From Paenisporosarcina macmurdoensis (GTDB lineage: Bacteria > Bacillota > Bacilli > Bacillales_A > Planococcaceae), in contig NZ_JBHSRI010000025.1 in assembly GCF_042658845.1 (NCBI RefSeq), positions 496,001 through 560,000 of the forward strand: a stretch of 64,000 nucleotides of DNA, given 5' to 3'. The position numbers and the translations under genes were made by a program. How positions within the stretch are numbered: the first letter of the stretch is position 1; every line of letters starts with the position of its first letter. Positions 1 through 8,648 of the stretch are shown here, piece after piece. Under the pieces are notes generated by a model. The model saw only the letters and a list, made by a program, of their open reading frames with translations. It made no database searches and was not told where the DNA came from.

Positions 1-111
1 CACAACTGGACGAGACCTAAGAGAACCAATACCCAAGTCAACGGACAAACCGAAGAATCAAAGTCTACTCAGATTTTAAAAACCAGCGCCAAAATTTACC
101 GAAATGGATAA
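1..111 (+). CDS. C-terminal end of an unidentified protein (partial)
   Basis: Frame 1 is open from the window edge to a TAA at 109-111 and gives 36 residues, rich in Thr, Asn, Lys and Gln. The other two forward frames close earlier (near 18 and 79). A strong terminator starts 20 bases after this stop, which supports a real gene end here. The piece is too short and too low in complexity to assign a family. Confidence 0.5.
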   Translation, partial: HNWTRPKRTNTQVNGQTEESKSTQILKTSAKIYRNG

Positions 112-131
112 GTTGAATAAGAAGAAATTTT

Positions 132-163
132 GACCCAGAGATGTTTCTGGGTCTTTTATTTTT
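132..163 (+). terminator. Rho-independent terminator
   Basis: Stem GACCCAGA (132-139) pairs perfectly with TCTGGGTC (146-153) and is followed by TTTTATTTTT. It ends the transcription unit entering from the left edge. Confidence 0.85.
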
Positions 164-181
164 GTAAGAAAATGGGTTAAT

Positions 182-212
182 CGGAATAAACGCAGCGTGA
201 AACGGAATAAAC
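182..212 (+). repeat. Two-unit 21-bp spaced repeat (mini-array)
   Basis: The 10-mer CGGAATAAAC occurs at 182 and again at 203, exactly 21 bases apart, just downstream of a terminator. Two units alone could be chance, but spacing and position match the longer 21-bp arrays elsewhere in the window. The remaining bases up to the gene at 348 hold nothing else I recognise. Confidence 0.45.
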
Positions 213-347
213 CACTTCACAACAGCACCACGCCAAACAATAGAATATACACTTCTATAATTGCACTAATGCTACTCAGACCGTCTTAGATTCCATGCAC
301 ATATCTTACTATACCTACATATTATTTGGATGAAGAGGTGGTGAAAA

Positions 348-1154
348 ATGACGGAGTTAAAAAATCCCATAGAAACGGAACAACAGGAATGGCGTAAGCA
401 ACAAATACAACAACGATTGAAGACTTGGCTGACCATTTTTTCGCCACTATGCCTCTTGCTTATTTGGCAATTCTTATCTCAAAGCGGGTTGATTGATGCT
501 CGGTTTTTTCCACCACCAACTGCTATTGTCTCCACATTTATTGAACTGCTGACAACTGGTGAGTTATTTCACCACATAAACATTTCGTTATTTCGAATTT
601 TAGTTGGATTCTTACTAGGTGTAATTCCTGGTATCATAATCGGGCTGTGCATGGGCTTATATGCACCGGTTCGCCACTTTATTTCTCCTCTTATTATGGC
701 GTTAATGCCTATTCCTACACTTGCGTTATTGCCGCTTATCTTGATTATCTTTGGGATTGGAGAAGTATCGAAAGTCGTCACCATCGCCGGAAGTGTGTTT
801 TTCCCAGTCGTCATAAATACAGTTGCAGGTGTTATCTCAATTGATTCTATTTACTTGGATGTAGCGAAAAACTATGGTGCTAATCGGAAGGATTTCTTTA
901 TGAAAATTGCTTTACCTGGCTCGCTTCCTTTCATGTTAGAGGGGATACAAATGGGGCAGGCAATCGCGTTGTTGACGATTGTAGCAGCTGAGATGATGGG
1001 CGCAAGATCGGGGATTGGTTATTTAATATGGACGTCTTACAGTGCGTTTTTATTAAAGGAAATGTTCGTTGGATTGATTCTTATTTCATTCTTTGGCTAT
1101 GTCTTTTCATTATTGTTGCGGTGGTTGCAACGAAAGCTAATACCTTGGAGGTGA
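348..1154 (+). CDS. ABC transporter permease, TauC/SsuC type
   Basis: A 268-residue integral membrane protein with about six hydrophobic segments. The cytoplasmic coupling loop of ABC importers is visible around residues 172-192 (VAKNYGANRKDFFMKIALPG), in the form typical of nitrate/sulfonate/taurine family permeases. A GAGGTGGTGAAAA stretch just before the ATG serves as ribosome site. The ATPase gene starts 4 bases after its stop and a lipoprotein binding protein follows, so the three form one importer operon. Substrate cannot be read from sequence; sulfonates, taurine and pyrimidine precursors are all carried by this family. Confidence 0.9.
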   Translation: MTELKNPIETEQQEWRKQQIQQRLKTWLTIFSPLCLLLIWQFLSQSGLIDARFFPPPTAIVSTFIELLTTGELFHHINISLFRILVGFLLGVIPGIIIGLCMGLYAPVRHFISPLIMALMPIPTLALLPLILIIFGIGEVSKVVTIAGSVFFPVVINTVAGVISIDSIYLDVAKNYGANRKDFFMKIALPGSLPFMLEGIQMGQAIALLTIVAAEMMGARSGIGYLIWTSYSAFLLKEMFVGLILISFFGYVFSLLLRWLQRKLIPWR

Positions 1155-1158
1155 CGAT

Positions 1159-1938
1159 ATGGAATCGAAACCCAAAATTTCCATTCATCAATTGACGAAA
1201 GTATTTTATAAGAAAGAAAATAGTGTCACTGCGATCGAAAACATCTCTCTTGATATAGAAGATGGGGAATTTGTTTGTCTTGTTGGACCGAGTGGTTGTG
1301 GAAAGACGACACTGCTTCGAATATTAGCTGGACTTGAAAATCAAAGTTCAGGTGACTTTACTATTGAAAAGAGTGACCAGTTTCGTCCCAATCAATCCAT
1401 GGTCTTTCAGGAAAGAGGAATATTACCTTGGTTAACAGTTGAGGAGAATGTAGCGTTCGGGTTAACAATGCGTCATTTGCCAAAGTCGCAAATTAAAGAA
1501 CGAACAACGTACTTTATTAACAAAGTAGGTCTTACGAAATTTTCAAAAATGTACCCGAAAGAACTATCAGGAGGAATGATGCAGCGAGTTAGTATTGCGC
1601 GAGCTTTTGCGAACGATCCTGAAATTTTGTTAATGGATGAACCATTCGGAGCTTTAGATGAGCAAAATAAATACATTTTACAAGAGGAATTGTTATCGAT
1701 TTGGTCTGAAACGAAGAAAACGGTGTTGTTCATCACACATAGTATCGATGAAGCACTGTATTTGAGTGATCGCGTACTACTTATGAGTGCTCAACCTGGC
1801 AGGATAGTCGCTGAAATGAAAATAGATTTGCCGCGACCCAGAAAACTAGAAGACATTCGATCAAATCCTGAAATGGCAGACAAATTTCTAGAGATTTGGC
1901 ATCACTTGCAGGTAGAAGTGCAAGGTTCAAGATTGTGA
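1159..1938 (+). CDS. ABC transporter ATPase, TauB/SsuB type
   Basis: A 259-residue nucleotide-binding subunit. Walker A GPSGCGKT is at residues 43-50, the signature LSGGM at 136-140 and Walker B LLMDEP at 157-162, followed by the switch histidine in LFITHSIDEA. Residue pattern and length fit the nitrate/sulfonate/taurine ATPase group. It lies 4 bases downstream of its permease and 13 bases upstream of the binding-protein gene, so it should power uptake by that complex at the inner face of the membrane. Confidence 0.92.
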   Translation: MESKPKISIHQLTKVFYKKENSVTAIENISLDIEDGEFVCLVGPSGCGKTTLLRILAGLENQSSGDFTIEKSDQFRPNQSMVFQERGILPWLTVEENVAFGLTMRHLPKSQIKERTTYFINKVGLTKFSKMYPKELSGGMMQRVSIARAFANDPEILLMDEPFGALDEQNKYILQEELLSIWSETKKTVLFITHSIDEALYLSDRVLLMSAQPGRIVAEMKIDLPRPRKLEDIRSNPEMADKFLEIWHHLQVEVQGSRL

Positions 1939-1951
1939 AGGGAGTGTATAG

Positions 1952-3025
1952 ATGAAAAAGTGGTTAGGGATAGTAGGTGTATTAATCTTACTGGTTGGAG
2001 GCTGTTCGGAAAAAGAGGCGGTCAAAGTTAATGACGACGTAAGCAAAGATAACCCATCAGGAGATTTAGCACCTTTAAGCGAGAAAACAAAAGTTGTGAT
2101 CGCGGAGGATGGCTCAGCTTCTGGTGCAGGCTTTTATATCGCCAATGAAAAAGGGTATTTTGATGACTACAATATTGAAGTTGAGTTTGCGACATTTGCA
2201 AATAGTGACGATATGTTGCCTGCACTTGCTTCTGGAGAAGTTGACATTGCTGGCGGTATTTCATCAGCTGCATTCTTCAATGCGATTGCACAAGGTATTG
2301 ACGTGAAAATTATTGCAGATAAAGGGCATAATGCCAAAGGGCGTTCCTATTTTACTTTTGTAATTGGTGCCGACAAGCAAGATGAAATTAAAGACTATAG
2401 TGATTTAAAAGGGAAAAAGATTGCTGTATCCGGTGAACACGGAGTAGATGATTATATCTATCAATTAATGCTTGAACACGCAGGTCTTGCAAAAGATGAT
2501 GTGGAATTTGTGCTGATGCCTGACTTCGGCACCATGTTAGCGGCTATTGAGAATGGCTCGATTGATGCAGCATTAAATATTGAGCCCCTGATTACTCAAG
2601 GTGTAACACAAGGCATTCATGCGCGTTTTGGTGATGCAACAGACTTTGCACCCGAAGCACAAATTGCAATGGTGCTTGGCTCGCCTCAATTTATGAACGA
2701 TGAACAAGATGTATCATTGCGCTTTATGGCAGCTTATTTAAAAGGTGTTCGTGATTACAATGATGCTTTCATTAAGGGCGAAGGTAAGGACGAAATTATC
2801 GACATTATGACACAATACACGGCGTTAAAAGACGCGGCAGTTTGGGAAGATGTTTTTGTTACGGGACTAGACCCAAATGGCAAAATGTTCATTGGTGATA
2901 TACGTGATCAGTATGAAATGTATAAGAAAAATGGAGCCATTCGTGGCGAATTCAAATTTGACGAAGCAATTGATACTATGATTACTGAAAAGGCAGTTGA
3001 AATTATAGGAGAATATGAAAATTAG
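1952..3025 (+). CDS. Substrate-binding lipoprotein, NMT1/TauA-like
   Basis: The 357-residue product begins with a lipoprotein signal peptide ending LVGGC, with Cys18 as the expected lipid anchor. The body has the two-lobed pattern of the NMT1/TauA group: a GFYIANEKGYFDDYNI stretch near residue 65, then DMLPALASGEVDIAGG and DLKGKKIAVSG. It should capture substrate outside the membrane and hand it to the permease encoded upstream. Related proteins bind sulfonates or thiamine-pyrimidine precursors, so the ligand is undecided. A terminator follows at 3071. Confidence 0.88.
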   Translation: MKKWLGIVGVLILLVGGCSEKEAVKVNDDVSKDNPSGDLAPLSEKTKVVIAEDGSASGAGFYIANEKGYFDDYNIEVEFATFANSDDMLPALASGEVDIAGGISSAAFFNAIAQGIDVKIIADKGHNAKGRSYFTFVIGADKQDEIKDYSDLKGKKIAVSGEHGVDDYIYQLMLEHAGLAKDDVEFVLMPDFGTMLAAIENGSIDAALNIEPLITQGVTQGIHARFGDATDFAPEAQIAMVLGSPQFMNDEQDVSLRFMAAYLKGVRDYNDAFIKGEGKDEIIDIMTQYTALKDAAVWEDVFVTGLDPNGKMFIGDIRDQYEMYKKNGAIRGEFKFDEAIDTMITEKAVEIIGEYEN

Positions 3026-3070
3026 TAGTGTACTCTAAATAACAAGATTTTGATAGAAAAATATAGGAGG

Positions 3071-3102
3071 AAAGGGCTAAACGTCATGGTTTAGTCCTTT
3101 TT
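3071..3102 (+). terminator. Rho-independent terminator of the ABC importer operon
   Basis: GGGCTAAAC (3074-3082) pairs with GTTTAGTCC (3089-3097), including one G-U pair, followed by TTTTT. The 265 bases from here to the next gene are AT-rich with no further clear signal. Confidence 0.8.
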
Positions 3103-3367
3103 AAATGCCGAAAACGATAGTTCATATGAAGTAGCCGATATAGTGTGTCGATATGTTGGTTAATTGCTGTTAAATGTGCTTAAAATGACTCTCAAAGGTT
3201 TAGGATTGTCTGAATAATTACGGGGGTTATCATAGGATTTATAATAGGAATAATATTATTTCCCAAATATCAATGAGATTTATACATATAAACCAGTAAT
3301 TGCCACGTTACCATACTACTATTCGTAGTAAAATTATTATGTGACTTAAAAGATTGGGGTTGATGTC

Positions 3368-4081
3368 TTGACACCTTTTAAAGTTCTGCTAGCAGACGAC
3401 CATCAAGATTCACTAGAGGTAGTAGATGCTTATATAAAAGAACATCCTAATTTCGAAGTAATTGCTACCTGCAACGACGGTGAAGAGTTAGTATCAAAAA
3501 TAGCTACTTATAAACCTGATATTGTCATAACAGATGTTATAATGCCGAAATTAAATGGTGTGGAAGCGATTAAGAAAGCTATGCAATTCCATGAAAAATT
3601 AAAGGTTATATTCGTCACAGGTTACGATGAATTTGCAGTAGAAGCTTTTAATCTGGAAGCTGTAGATTATATTGTGAAACCAGTAGAACTTTCTAGACTA
3701 TACGCTGCATTAGAAAAGACACAAACGGATAACCGATTAAAAGTGTTAACGACCATGAATAGTAGAAAGAAGCTACCTTTTAAATTTAATGGATCCATGT
3801 TTTTTATTCCATATGACGATATCTTCTTTATCGAAAAGACAGGGAAAAAGTGTTTAATTCATACAAAAGAAGGAACGTTTGAAACATATGAACGAATAAG
3901 TGTTCTTGCCCGATTATTAGATAAATCCTTTTTTCTATCCCATAGATCAAACATTGTGAACCTCGATAATATCCTATATATAAAGCCAAAGAATGAAACA
4001 TTTTTAGCTTATTTTCGGAATTTTGATAAGCACGCACATATTTCAAAACTAAAGATCAAAGAAATTGAAACTTTGTTATAG
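3368..4081 (+). CDS. Response regulator with LytTR DNA-binding domain
   Basis: 237 residues starting at a TTG codon. Residues 1-115 are a receiver domain: acidic pair Asp10-Asp11, phospho-acceptor Asp56 in VITDVIMP, Thr84 and Lys104 in VKPVEL. Residues about 137-237 form a LytTR domain (FIPYDDIFFIEKTGKK, then SHRSNIVNLDNI). Such proteins bind imperfect direct repeats upstream of target genes. The two histidine kinase genes that follow (4143 and 5374) are the likely partners. No ATG is available near the receiver start, and GGGGTTGATG upstream is only a fair ribosome site. Confidence 0.9.
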   Translation: MTPFKVLLADDHQDSLEVVDAYIKEHPNFEVIATCNDGEELVSKIATYKPDIVITDVIMPKLNGVEAIKKAMQFHEKLKVIFVTGYDEFAVEAFNLEAVDYIVKPVELSRLYAALEKTQTDNRLKVLTTMNSRKKLPFKFNGSMFFIPYDDIFFIEKTGKKCLIHTKEGTFETYERISVLARLLDKSFFLSHRSNIVNLDNILYIKPKNETFLAYFRNFDKHAHISKLKIKEIETLL

Positions 4082-4142
4082 CGAAGTAGTATCTAATGGG
4101 GAAAATAGGAGTATTCAAAATTCTTCTACATGGAGGTGACAG

Positions 4143-5243
4143 ATGACTGTCAAGAAACAAATCGTTAAGGTCGAGAGAGAGCTGCTGAAGTTTTCCTATA
4201 TTATAGTGAATAAAGATTTATATATAGAAGATGTCTTTCAAGATGAGATTGGCTTATTTCCGATAGGCATCTCGAACCTTAAAGGCAAACCCATTGAGAA
4301 GGTTATTAATAAAGATTATGTGGATTTAGTCTCTAAAATCGGAATTGAAAAAAGCGAAGAATCTCCTGTTTTATATGAATTACTAAATGAACTAGATGTG
4401 GAATATGAAGTTGAAGTCCTTCCGTTTGGTCATAATATCATGATATTTATAAAATCTAAAACAAATGATAAAGACAAATTAATTGCTTTAACTAAAAAAA
4501 ATAAAAAACTTGAAGCTAAGCATCATGAACTGATACTTGCAAAAGAACATGCAGATCGTGCCAATAGAGAAAAGACGGATTTACTACTTTTGCTGGGTCA
4601 TGAATTTAGGAATCCATTAAATAGTATTAATGGATTCCTACATCTATTAATGTCTAACTCTGAAGAACCTTTAACAATGGATCAACAAAATCGAGTATCG
4701 AAAATAGGTAATGCTAGTAAGCAATTAGAAATGATCATGAATGATGCGATTGATTTTGTTCGCTTAGATCAAGTTAAACTGAGAGTCAAGACAGAAAACA
4801 TAGATGTTTATGGACTTATTGATGATTGTATCCAGGCCCAATCTTTAGATGCTTCTGCAAAGAATATAAAGGTGATTCATCAAAAAGGAGAACCAAATCT
4901 ATCAATTCTTTCAGATTCCAATAGGTTAACCCAAGTGTTGATGAATGTTTTATCAAACGCTGTTAAATATACAAATGAAGGCGGATTCATTCATGTTAAC
5001 AGTTATAAATATGCAAATAGGTTGCTCATCGAAATAAATGATTCTGGTGTCGGTATTCATGACAATGATTTAGCGTTTATATTCTCCCCGTATTATCGTT
5101 CTTCTTCAACAGACTCTATGTCAACTGGATTAGGAATAGGTTTGTCGTTGGTCAAGCAGATTCTTACTGAGTTAGGTGGTTCCATTCATGTAACGAGTGA
5201 GTTAAAAGTAGGCAGTCGTTTTATTATAGAATTACCCATTTAA
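4143..5243 (+). CDS. Soluble sensor histidine kinase
   Basis: 366 residues without a membrane segment. The first ~105 residues look like a small cytoplasmic sensor fold (possibly PAS-like; not certain), then a coiled coil at about 110-145, then the HisKA box LLGHEFRNPLNSINGF with His153. The ATPase domain shows the N box (QVLMNVLSNAVKYTNEGG), the G1 box (INDSGVGI) and the G2 box (TGLGIGLSLV). It starts at an ATG after GGAGGTGAC, 61 bases behind the LytTR regulator. It probably phosphorylates that regulator in response to an internal signal. Confidence 0.88.
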   Translation: MTVKKQIVKVERELLKFSYIIVNKDLYIEDVFQDEIGLFPIGISNLKGKPIEKVINKDYVDLVSKIGIEKSEESPVLYELLNELDVEYEVEVLPFGHNIMIFIKSKTNDKDKLIALTKKNKKLEAKHHELILAKEHADRANREKTDLLLLLGHEFRNPLNSINGFLHLLMSNSEEPLTMDQQNRVSKIGNASKQLEMIMNDAIDFVRLDQVKLRVKTENIDVYGLIDDCIQAQSLDASAKNIKVIHQKGEPNLSILSDSNRLTQVLMNVLSNAVKYTNEGGFIHVNSYKYANRLLIEINDSGVGIHDNDLAFIFSPYYRSSSTDSMSTGLGIGLSLVKQILTELGGSIHVTSELKVGSRFIIELPI

Positions 5244-5373
5244 TAGATATATTTGATCTAGGTTTGTCGTATTTTCTTATTAAAGAACCTTAGACTTGAG
5301 ATAGATGGGTCGTCAAGATTGAAAAAGATTGCTAGCTAACTCAAGTGAATTTAAAAGAATATGGGTGTAATTA

Positions 5374-6690
5374 ATGACTTCCTTAATTAGAGATATTTTT
5401 TTGAATGTATCATTAAGTATCACTATTATTACGTTGTGGAAATTCTTCTCTCAAAAAAATATAAATTCGGATTTTTACCAAAAGTCTAGTATGGCATTAG
5501 CTGGAATTTTGTCGATTTTACTATGTCTATTATTTCCATTGGATTTTTACGAGAAATTTGACTTCCATTTCTTACATATCCCTATTGGAATAATTGGGTT
5601 GTATGGAGGGGGTGCTGTAAGTTCTATTATGTTTATGGTAGCTTTTCCATTAGTTTTTCTGTTTGCTGATAGACTGGAATTAGCTATCATTCTTCTAGTT
5701 TGCCAAACTGTTGTGAATATCATCATGAGCAACTATTTTCTAAAGTGGAAAACAAATATGAAAATAGTAATTGGTACTTTGCTTACTACAGTAATTTCAG
5801 TCATATTATTGGCCACTTTGATTGTTCAAAATCCAGGAGACAATAGCATTGTTAACTTTGCTCTGGGAATACTCTGCTTGCAAATAATAAGTGTGGCGTT
5901 TTACTTTTATCTAATCGAAACATTTAAAGTAACTCAAGTTTCGAGAGAGTCTTTAATAAAAGCAGAAAAAATGCAAGGATTATATCATCTGGCAGCTGCT
6001 TTTGGACATGAAATAAGACAACCTCTTACAATTTCAAAAGGAATGCTGCAATTGTTAACAGAAGGTAAATGGCCAGCCGATAAACAACAGGAGTTTCTCT
6101 TAGCGTCTATCGCAGAAATAAATAGAGCTGAAAAAATAATTAAAAACTATCAAATATTTGCGGAACCTTATCCAAGTAAAACAGAACGATTCGATTTGGT
6201 TAATGAGATTCAACAAGTTATTAATCTAATAGAACCTATTACTGATATGACCAATATTCAAATCCAATCAAATCTGTCAGCTGCTTGGATTAATGGAGAT
6301 AAAGCTAAAGTTGAGCAATGCCTAATTCATATTTGTACAAATGCTATGGAAGCCATGGAATCCGGAGGGCGTCTAACCATTCGTTCGAAGAATATCAACG
6401 GGAAATCAGTCATAGAAATTTCTGATACAGGGATCGGAATGACGAAGAAGCAAATAACTAGATTAGGTGAACCTTTCTTTAGTTTAACTGACCAAAAAGG
6501 TACTGGCTTAGGTATGATGGTCGTGTTCAGAATAGTGGAAAGCATGGGCGGTAAACTAGAGATTGACAGCGAAGTTGGCAAAGGGACAAATGTGAAAATT
6601 ATTTTTACTGAAAATGACTCAGATCAGGGCTTAGATTCTATTATTAATCCAATCCATAAAGCAGGAAAAGACTATTCTATACTAGAGTAG
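5374..6690 (+). CDS. Membrane sensor histidine kinase with 5TM-type sensor
   Basis: 438 residues. Residues 1-183 carry about six hydrophobic stretches in the manner of 5TMR/LytS-like sensors, with a glycine-rich GLYGGGAVSSIMF around 76-88. His212 lies in the HisKA box AAFGHEIRQPLTISKG; the ATPase domain has N-, G1- (ISDTGIGM) and G2-type (GTGLGMMV) boxes. The His box and layout resemble the sporulation kinase/YcbM-type sensors of Bacillales, though nothing here proves a sporulation role. The TAG stop lies inside the 3' arm of the terminator at 6662-6707. Third gene of a regulator-kinase-kinase set. Confidence 0.88.
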   Translation: MTSLIRDIFLNVSLSITIITLWKFFSQKNINSDFYQKSSMALAGILSILLCLLFPLDFYEKFDFHFLHIPIGIIGLYGGGAVSSIMFMVAFPLVFLFADRLELAIILLVCQTVVNIIMSNYFLKWKTNMKIVIGTLLTTVISVILLATLIVQNPGDNSIVNFALGILCLQIISVAFYFYLIETFKVTQVSRESLIKAEKMQGLYHLAAAFGHEIRQPLTISKGMLQLLTEGKWPADKQQEFLLASIAEINRAEKIIKNYQIFAEPYPSKTERFDLVNEIQQVINLIEPITDMTNIQIQSNLSAAWINGDKAKVEQCLIHICTNAMEAMESGGRLTIRSKNINGKSVIEISDTGIGMTKKQITRLGEPFFSLTDQKGTGLGMMVVFRIVESMGGKLEIDSEVGKGTNVKIIFTENDSDQGLDSIINPIHKAGKDYSILE

Positions 6691-6707
6691 TCTTTTCCTG
6701 TTTTTTT
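6662..6707 (+). terminator. Terminator overlapping the kinase stop codon
   Basis: Thirteen-base stem CAGGAAAAGACTA (6662-6674) with TAGTCTTTTCCTG (6688-6700), followed by seven T. The 5' arm is coding and the stop codon is the start of the 3' arm. Confidence 0.9.
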
Positions 6708-6713
6708 ATTAAG

Positions 6714-6831
6714 TCAGACTCAGCGGTTGCTCAGTCTGACTTTTTGGGGTTGACGTCTGAAAAAAAGAAGATGACGTCTGAAAAACCAGGCTTCACGTCT
6801 GGAAAATCGCCATCGACGTCTGAAAACGTCA
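6714..6831 (+). repeat. 21-bp spaced intergenic array A (core ACGTCTGAAAA)
   Basis: GTCTG occurs at 6734, 6755, 6776, 6797 and 6818, each exactly 21 bases apart. Four units share ACGTCTGAAAA (one has ACGTCTGGAAA) followed by about ten variable bases. The first, degenerate unit is also the 3' arm of a hairpin (GTCAGACT near 6714, AGTCTGAC at 6733-6740, then TTTTT). No gene covers it convincingly. A frame reading it gives a TSE heptad repeat, which any 21-bp repeat would do. Confidence 0.85.
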
Positions 6832-6924
6832 TTTCTGCCATCCAAAGTGCCCCCTCACAACCACAGAAAAGGCTGTGGAGCAAAGCGAGCAGCCCCATTT
6901 GGCATTTATTTTTTACATATAATA

Positions 6925-7033
6925 GCTGAGCGGTGGCTCAGTTGTAAAAATCGAAGTTCACGTAGGAAAAAAGAGTGATGACGTAGGAAAAAACGTCCGT
7001 CACGTAGGAAAAATCGCCATCGACGTAGGAATC
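6925..7033 (+). repeat. 21-bp spaced intergenic array A2 (core ACGTAGGAAAAA)
   Basis: ACGTAGGA occurs at 6960, 6981, 7002 and 7023, every 21 bases; CAGTTGTAAAAA at 6939 is a degenerate unit in the same phase. A small hairpin, CTGAGC with GCTCAG, sits just before it, and its sequence nearly equals the leader of array A. The last spacer and core, ATCGCCATCGACGT, is identical in arrays A and A2, so the two share ancestry although their cores differ. Confidence 0.85.
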
Positions 7034-7103
7034 CCTCAATATTTGTGCGTGTTGATGAGATCCACATTTTGAGGGGTAATTGTGTCTGCATCTCCCACTG
7101 TTT

Positions 7104-7153
7104 ATTCCCTAGATTATAGTGCAGCAGGGAATACGTCCGAAGCGCACTGGAAA
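7104..7153 (+). repeat. Partial copy of composite dispersed repeat
   Basis: CTAGATTATAGTGCAGCAG followed by a CGTCCGAAGCGCACTGGAAA-like stretch is the same module found near 49275, 49507, 49788, 50829, 51130 and 56698. Only about 50 bases are present here. Confidence 0.7.
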
Positions 7154-7218
7154 TTTCTTTGCGTCAACAGGAATTCTTCAATTAGATTTCTTTAACGAGC
7201 CCCGTGGAGTTTTCTTAT

Positions 7219-7707
7219 TTATTTAGTATATTTTCTTGAGAACACCTTGAAAGCAAACCTAGATAAAACACCTTGTACACCAGATTTCGGAATATGGGCG
7301 TTCGATTGTCCATTCTCGACATATTGTTGTAGGTGAAGAAGCGTATCATCCCAACCTTTGGAACACATTTTGTAGCATGATAATGATGGGGTTAAACCAG
7401 TATGTTTAAACTCGACAGTTGTTTTTCCTGGTCCAATAGAACGTAATAGGAAAGTTACATCCGTTCCTTTCCACTCATTCCAACCTTCAATGCATGTCCA
7501 ATGAACTTTTTCATTCGGGATGAGTTCCACTATTTTCATTGAATTAAATAATAATCGCTCGAAGCGAAATGAGTGAACTCCACCGATTTCAGTGCTTATG
7601 TCGCAATCGACGGTCCACCAACTTTTTATGCCTTTTTCAGTTGTAATTGCTGCGTATACTTCTTCTACAGGTGCCGAAAGTTCAAATTGCTTTACATAGT
7701 TAGTCAT
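7219..7707 (-). CDS. SRPBCC (AHSA1-type) domain protein
   Basis: A 162-residue START/Bet v1-like ligand-pocket protein: FELSAPVEEVYAAITT at the start, GIKSWWT, then the strand pattern SFRFERLL and EKVHWTCIEGW, and the C-terminal helix GWDDTLLHLQQYV. It overlaps the preceding ArsR-SRPBCC gene by 4 bases (ATGA), so both are made from one message. The bound molecule is unknown; members of this family are often found beside ArsR-type repressors. Confidence 0.85.
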   Translation of the reverse strand: MTNYVKQFELSAPVEEVYAAITTEKGIKSWWTVDCDISTEIGGVHSFRFERLLFNSMKIVELIPNEKVHWTCIEGWNEWKGTDVTFLLRSIGPGKTTVEFKHTGLTPSLSCYKMCSKGWDDTLLHLQQYVENGQSNAHIPKSGVQGVLSRFAFKVFSRKYTK

Positions 7708-8474
7708 TCATTTTCCTCAACATATACTTTTAATTTATTTAAAAGTAAAGTCCATCCATTCGAATGAGATTCTTCCCATTTAGGATCTAATAATCCAACA
7801 GCACTATGTGATAATTTTACCGTCGTTGCCTCGCCATGACTTTCCAATCGGTAGCTATAATGACTATTTACGGCACCTTGCATTCCTAATAAGCCTTGCA
7901 AACGAATTTCTACATGTTCTTTGTAGTATAGAACCGTCCCCCAAATTGCTCCTTGTCCATTTCCCCAGTTCTCCATAAAAAATCCACCAACTTTAGGATC
8001 AAAAGTAATGTGTGAGTTTTCCTCTTCAAATCGGAATTCCCACCAATCATTAATATCGTAAATAAGAGAGTGAGAAACATCTTTTAGTGGTGCGTTTATT
8101 TCTATTTGCTGTTCAATTTGAAAAGAACTAATTTCCGTTTTCATATGGTTACTACCTCCATTTTCTAATTTTGCTTTCAATTTAGTTAAAGATATTGAGA
8201 GTGTAGATTCATATTTACTGACCCAGCGATTATACACTTCTTGAAGGGGGATGATATTTAAGTAATTTAATCGTATTCTTCCTTGTCTTCTTACGATGAT
8301 TAAATGTACATCGTCCAGTACCTTTAAATGCTTCATAACTGCATATCTAGATACATCAAAGTGTTCACTTAACTCACCAGTAGATAATGGACCCTTCGTT
8401 AATAAATCAAGAATATCTACACGAGTTGGATGGGATAGAGCTTTAAAGAGATGAGTAACTTCTTCGTTAATCAT
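7704..8474 (-). CDS. ArsR-family regulator fused to an SRPBCC domain
   Basis: 256 residues. Residues 1-95 are a winged helix of the ArsR/SmtB type (LFKALSHPTRVDILDLL, then STGELSEHFDVSRYAVMKHLKVL). Residues about 112-256 are a second SRPBCC domain (IEQQIEINAPLKDVSHSLIYD ... WTLLLNKLKVYVEENE). No cysteine-based metal site of classic ArsR is seen, so a small molecule bound in the SRPBCC pocket may be the inducer. The start ATG has GAGGAATCC upstream, and a perfect 13-base inverted repeat at 8500-8531 is its likely operator. Confidence 0.87.
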   Translation of the reverse strand: MINEEVTHLFKALSHPTRVDILDLLTKGPLSTGELSEHFDVSRYAVMKHLKVLDDVHLIIVRRQGRIRLNYLNIIPLQEVYNRWVSKYESTLSISLTKLKAKLENGGSNHMKTEISSFQIEQQIEINAPLKDVSHSLIYDINDWWEFRFEEENSHITFDPKVGGFFMENWGNGQGAIWGTVLYYKEHVEIRLQGLLGMQGAVNSHYSYRLESHGEATTVKLSHSAVGLLDPKWEESHSNGWTLLLNKLKVYVEENE

Positions 8475-8499
8475 GATATGGATTCCTCACACCCTTTTT

Positions 8500-8531
8500 A
8501 ATAATATGTTACTAAAAGGTAACATATTATT
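8500..8531. promoter_or_regulatory. Palindromic operator of the ArsR-SRPBCC operon
   Basis: AATAATATGTTAC (8500-8512) and GTAACATATTATT (8519-8531) are perfect inverted arms around a 6-base centre, 26 bases ahead of the regulator's start. Winged-helix ArsR dimers bind such sites. The site lies about 120 bases before the divergent gene at 8649, so an effect there is less certain. Confidence 0.75.
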
Positions 8532-8648
8532 TTTTTGAAAGCAAGCTTGTTGTTATGGGAAAAAGAGCAAAAATATGAGAAAAGATATGGTACACTAAAG
8601 TTACTATATTCATAATTTTCTTACTATACATCAAGAGAGGGTGTTGAC

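Noticed and set aside
6750..6831. CRISPR-like array
   Set aside because: Core of about 11 bases and spacers of about 10 are far too short, and there is no cas gene in the window.
6744..7091. Open frames of ~60 codons on both strands across arrays A and A2 with seven-residue repeats
   Set aside because: Any 21-bp repeat keeps its frame, so heptads appear automatically; no ribosome site fits and the arrays elsewhere are not in open frames of the same type.
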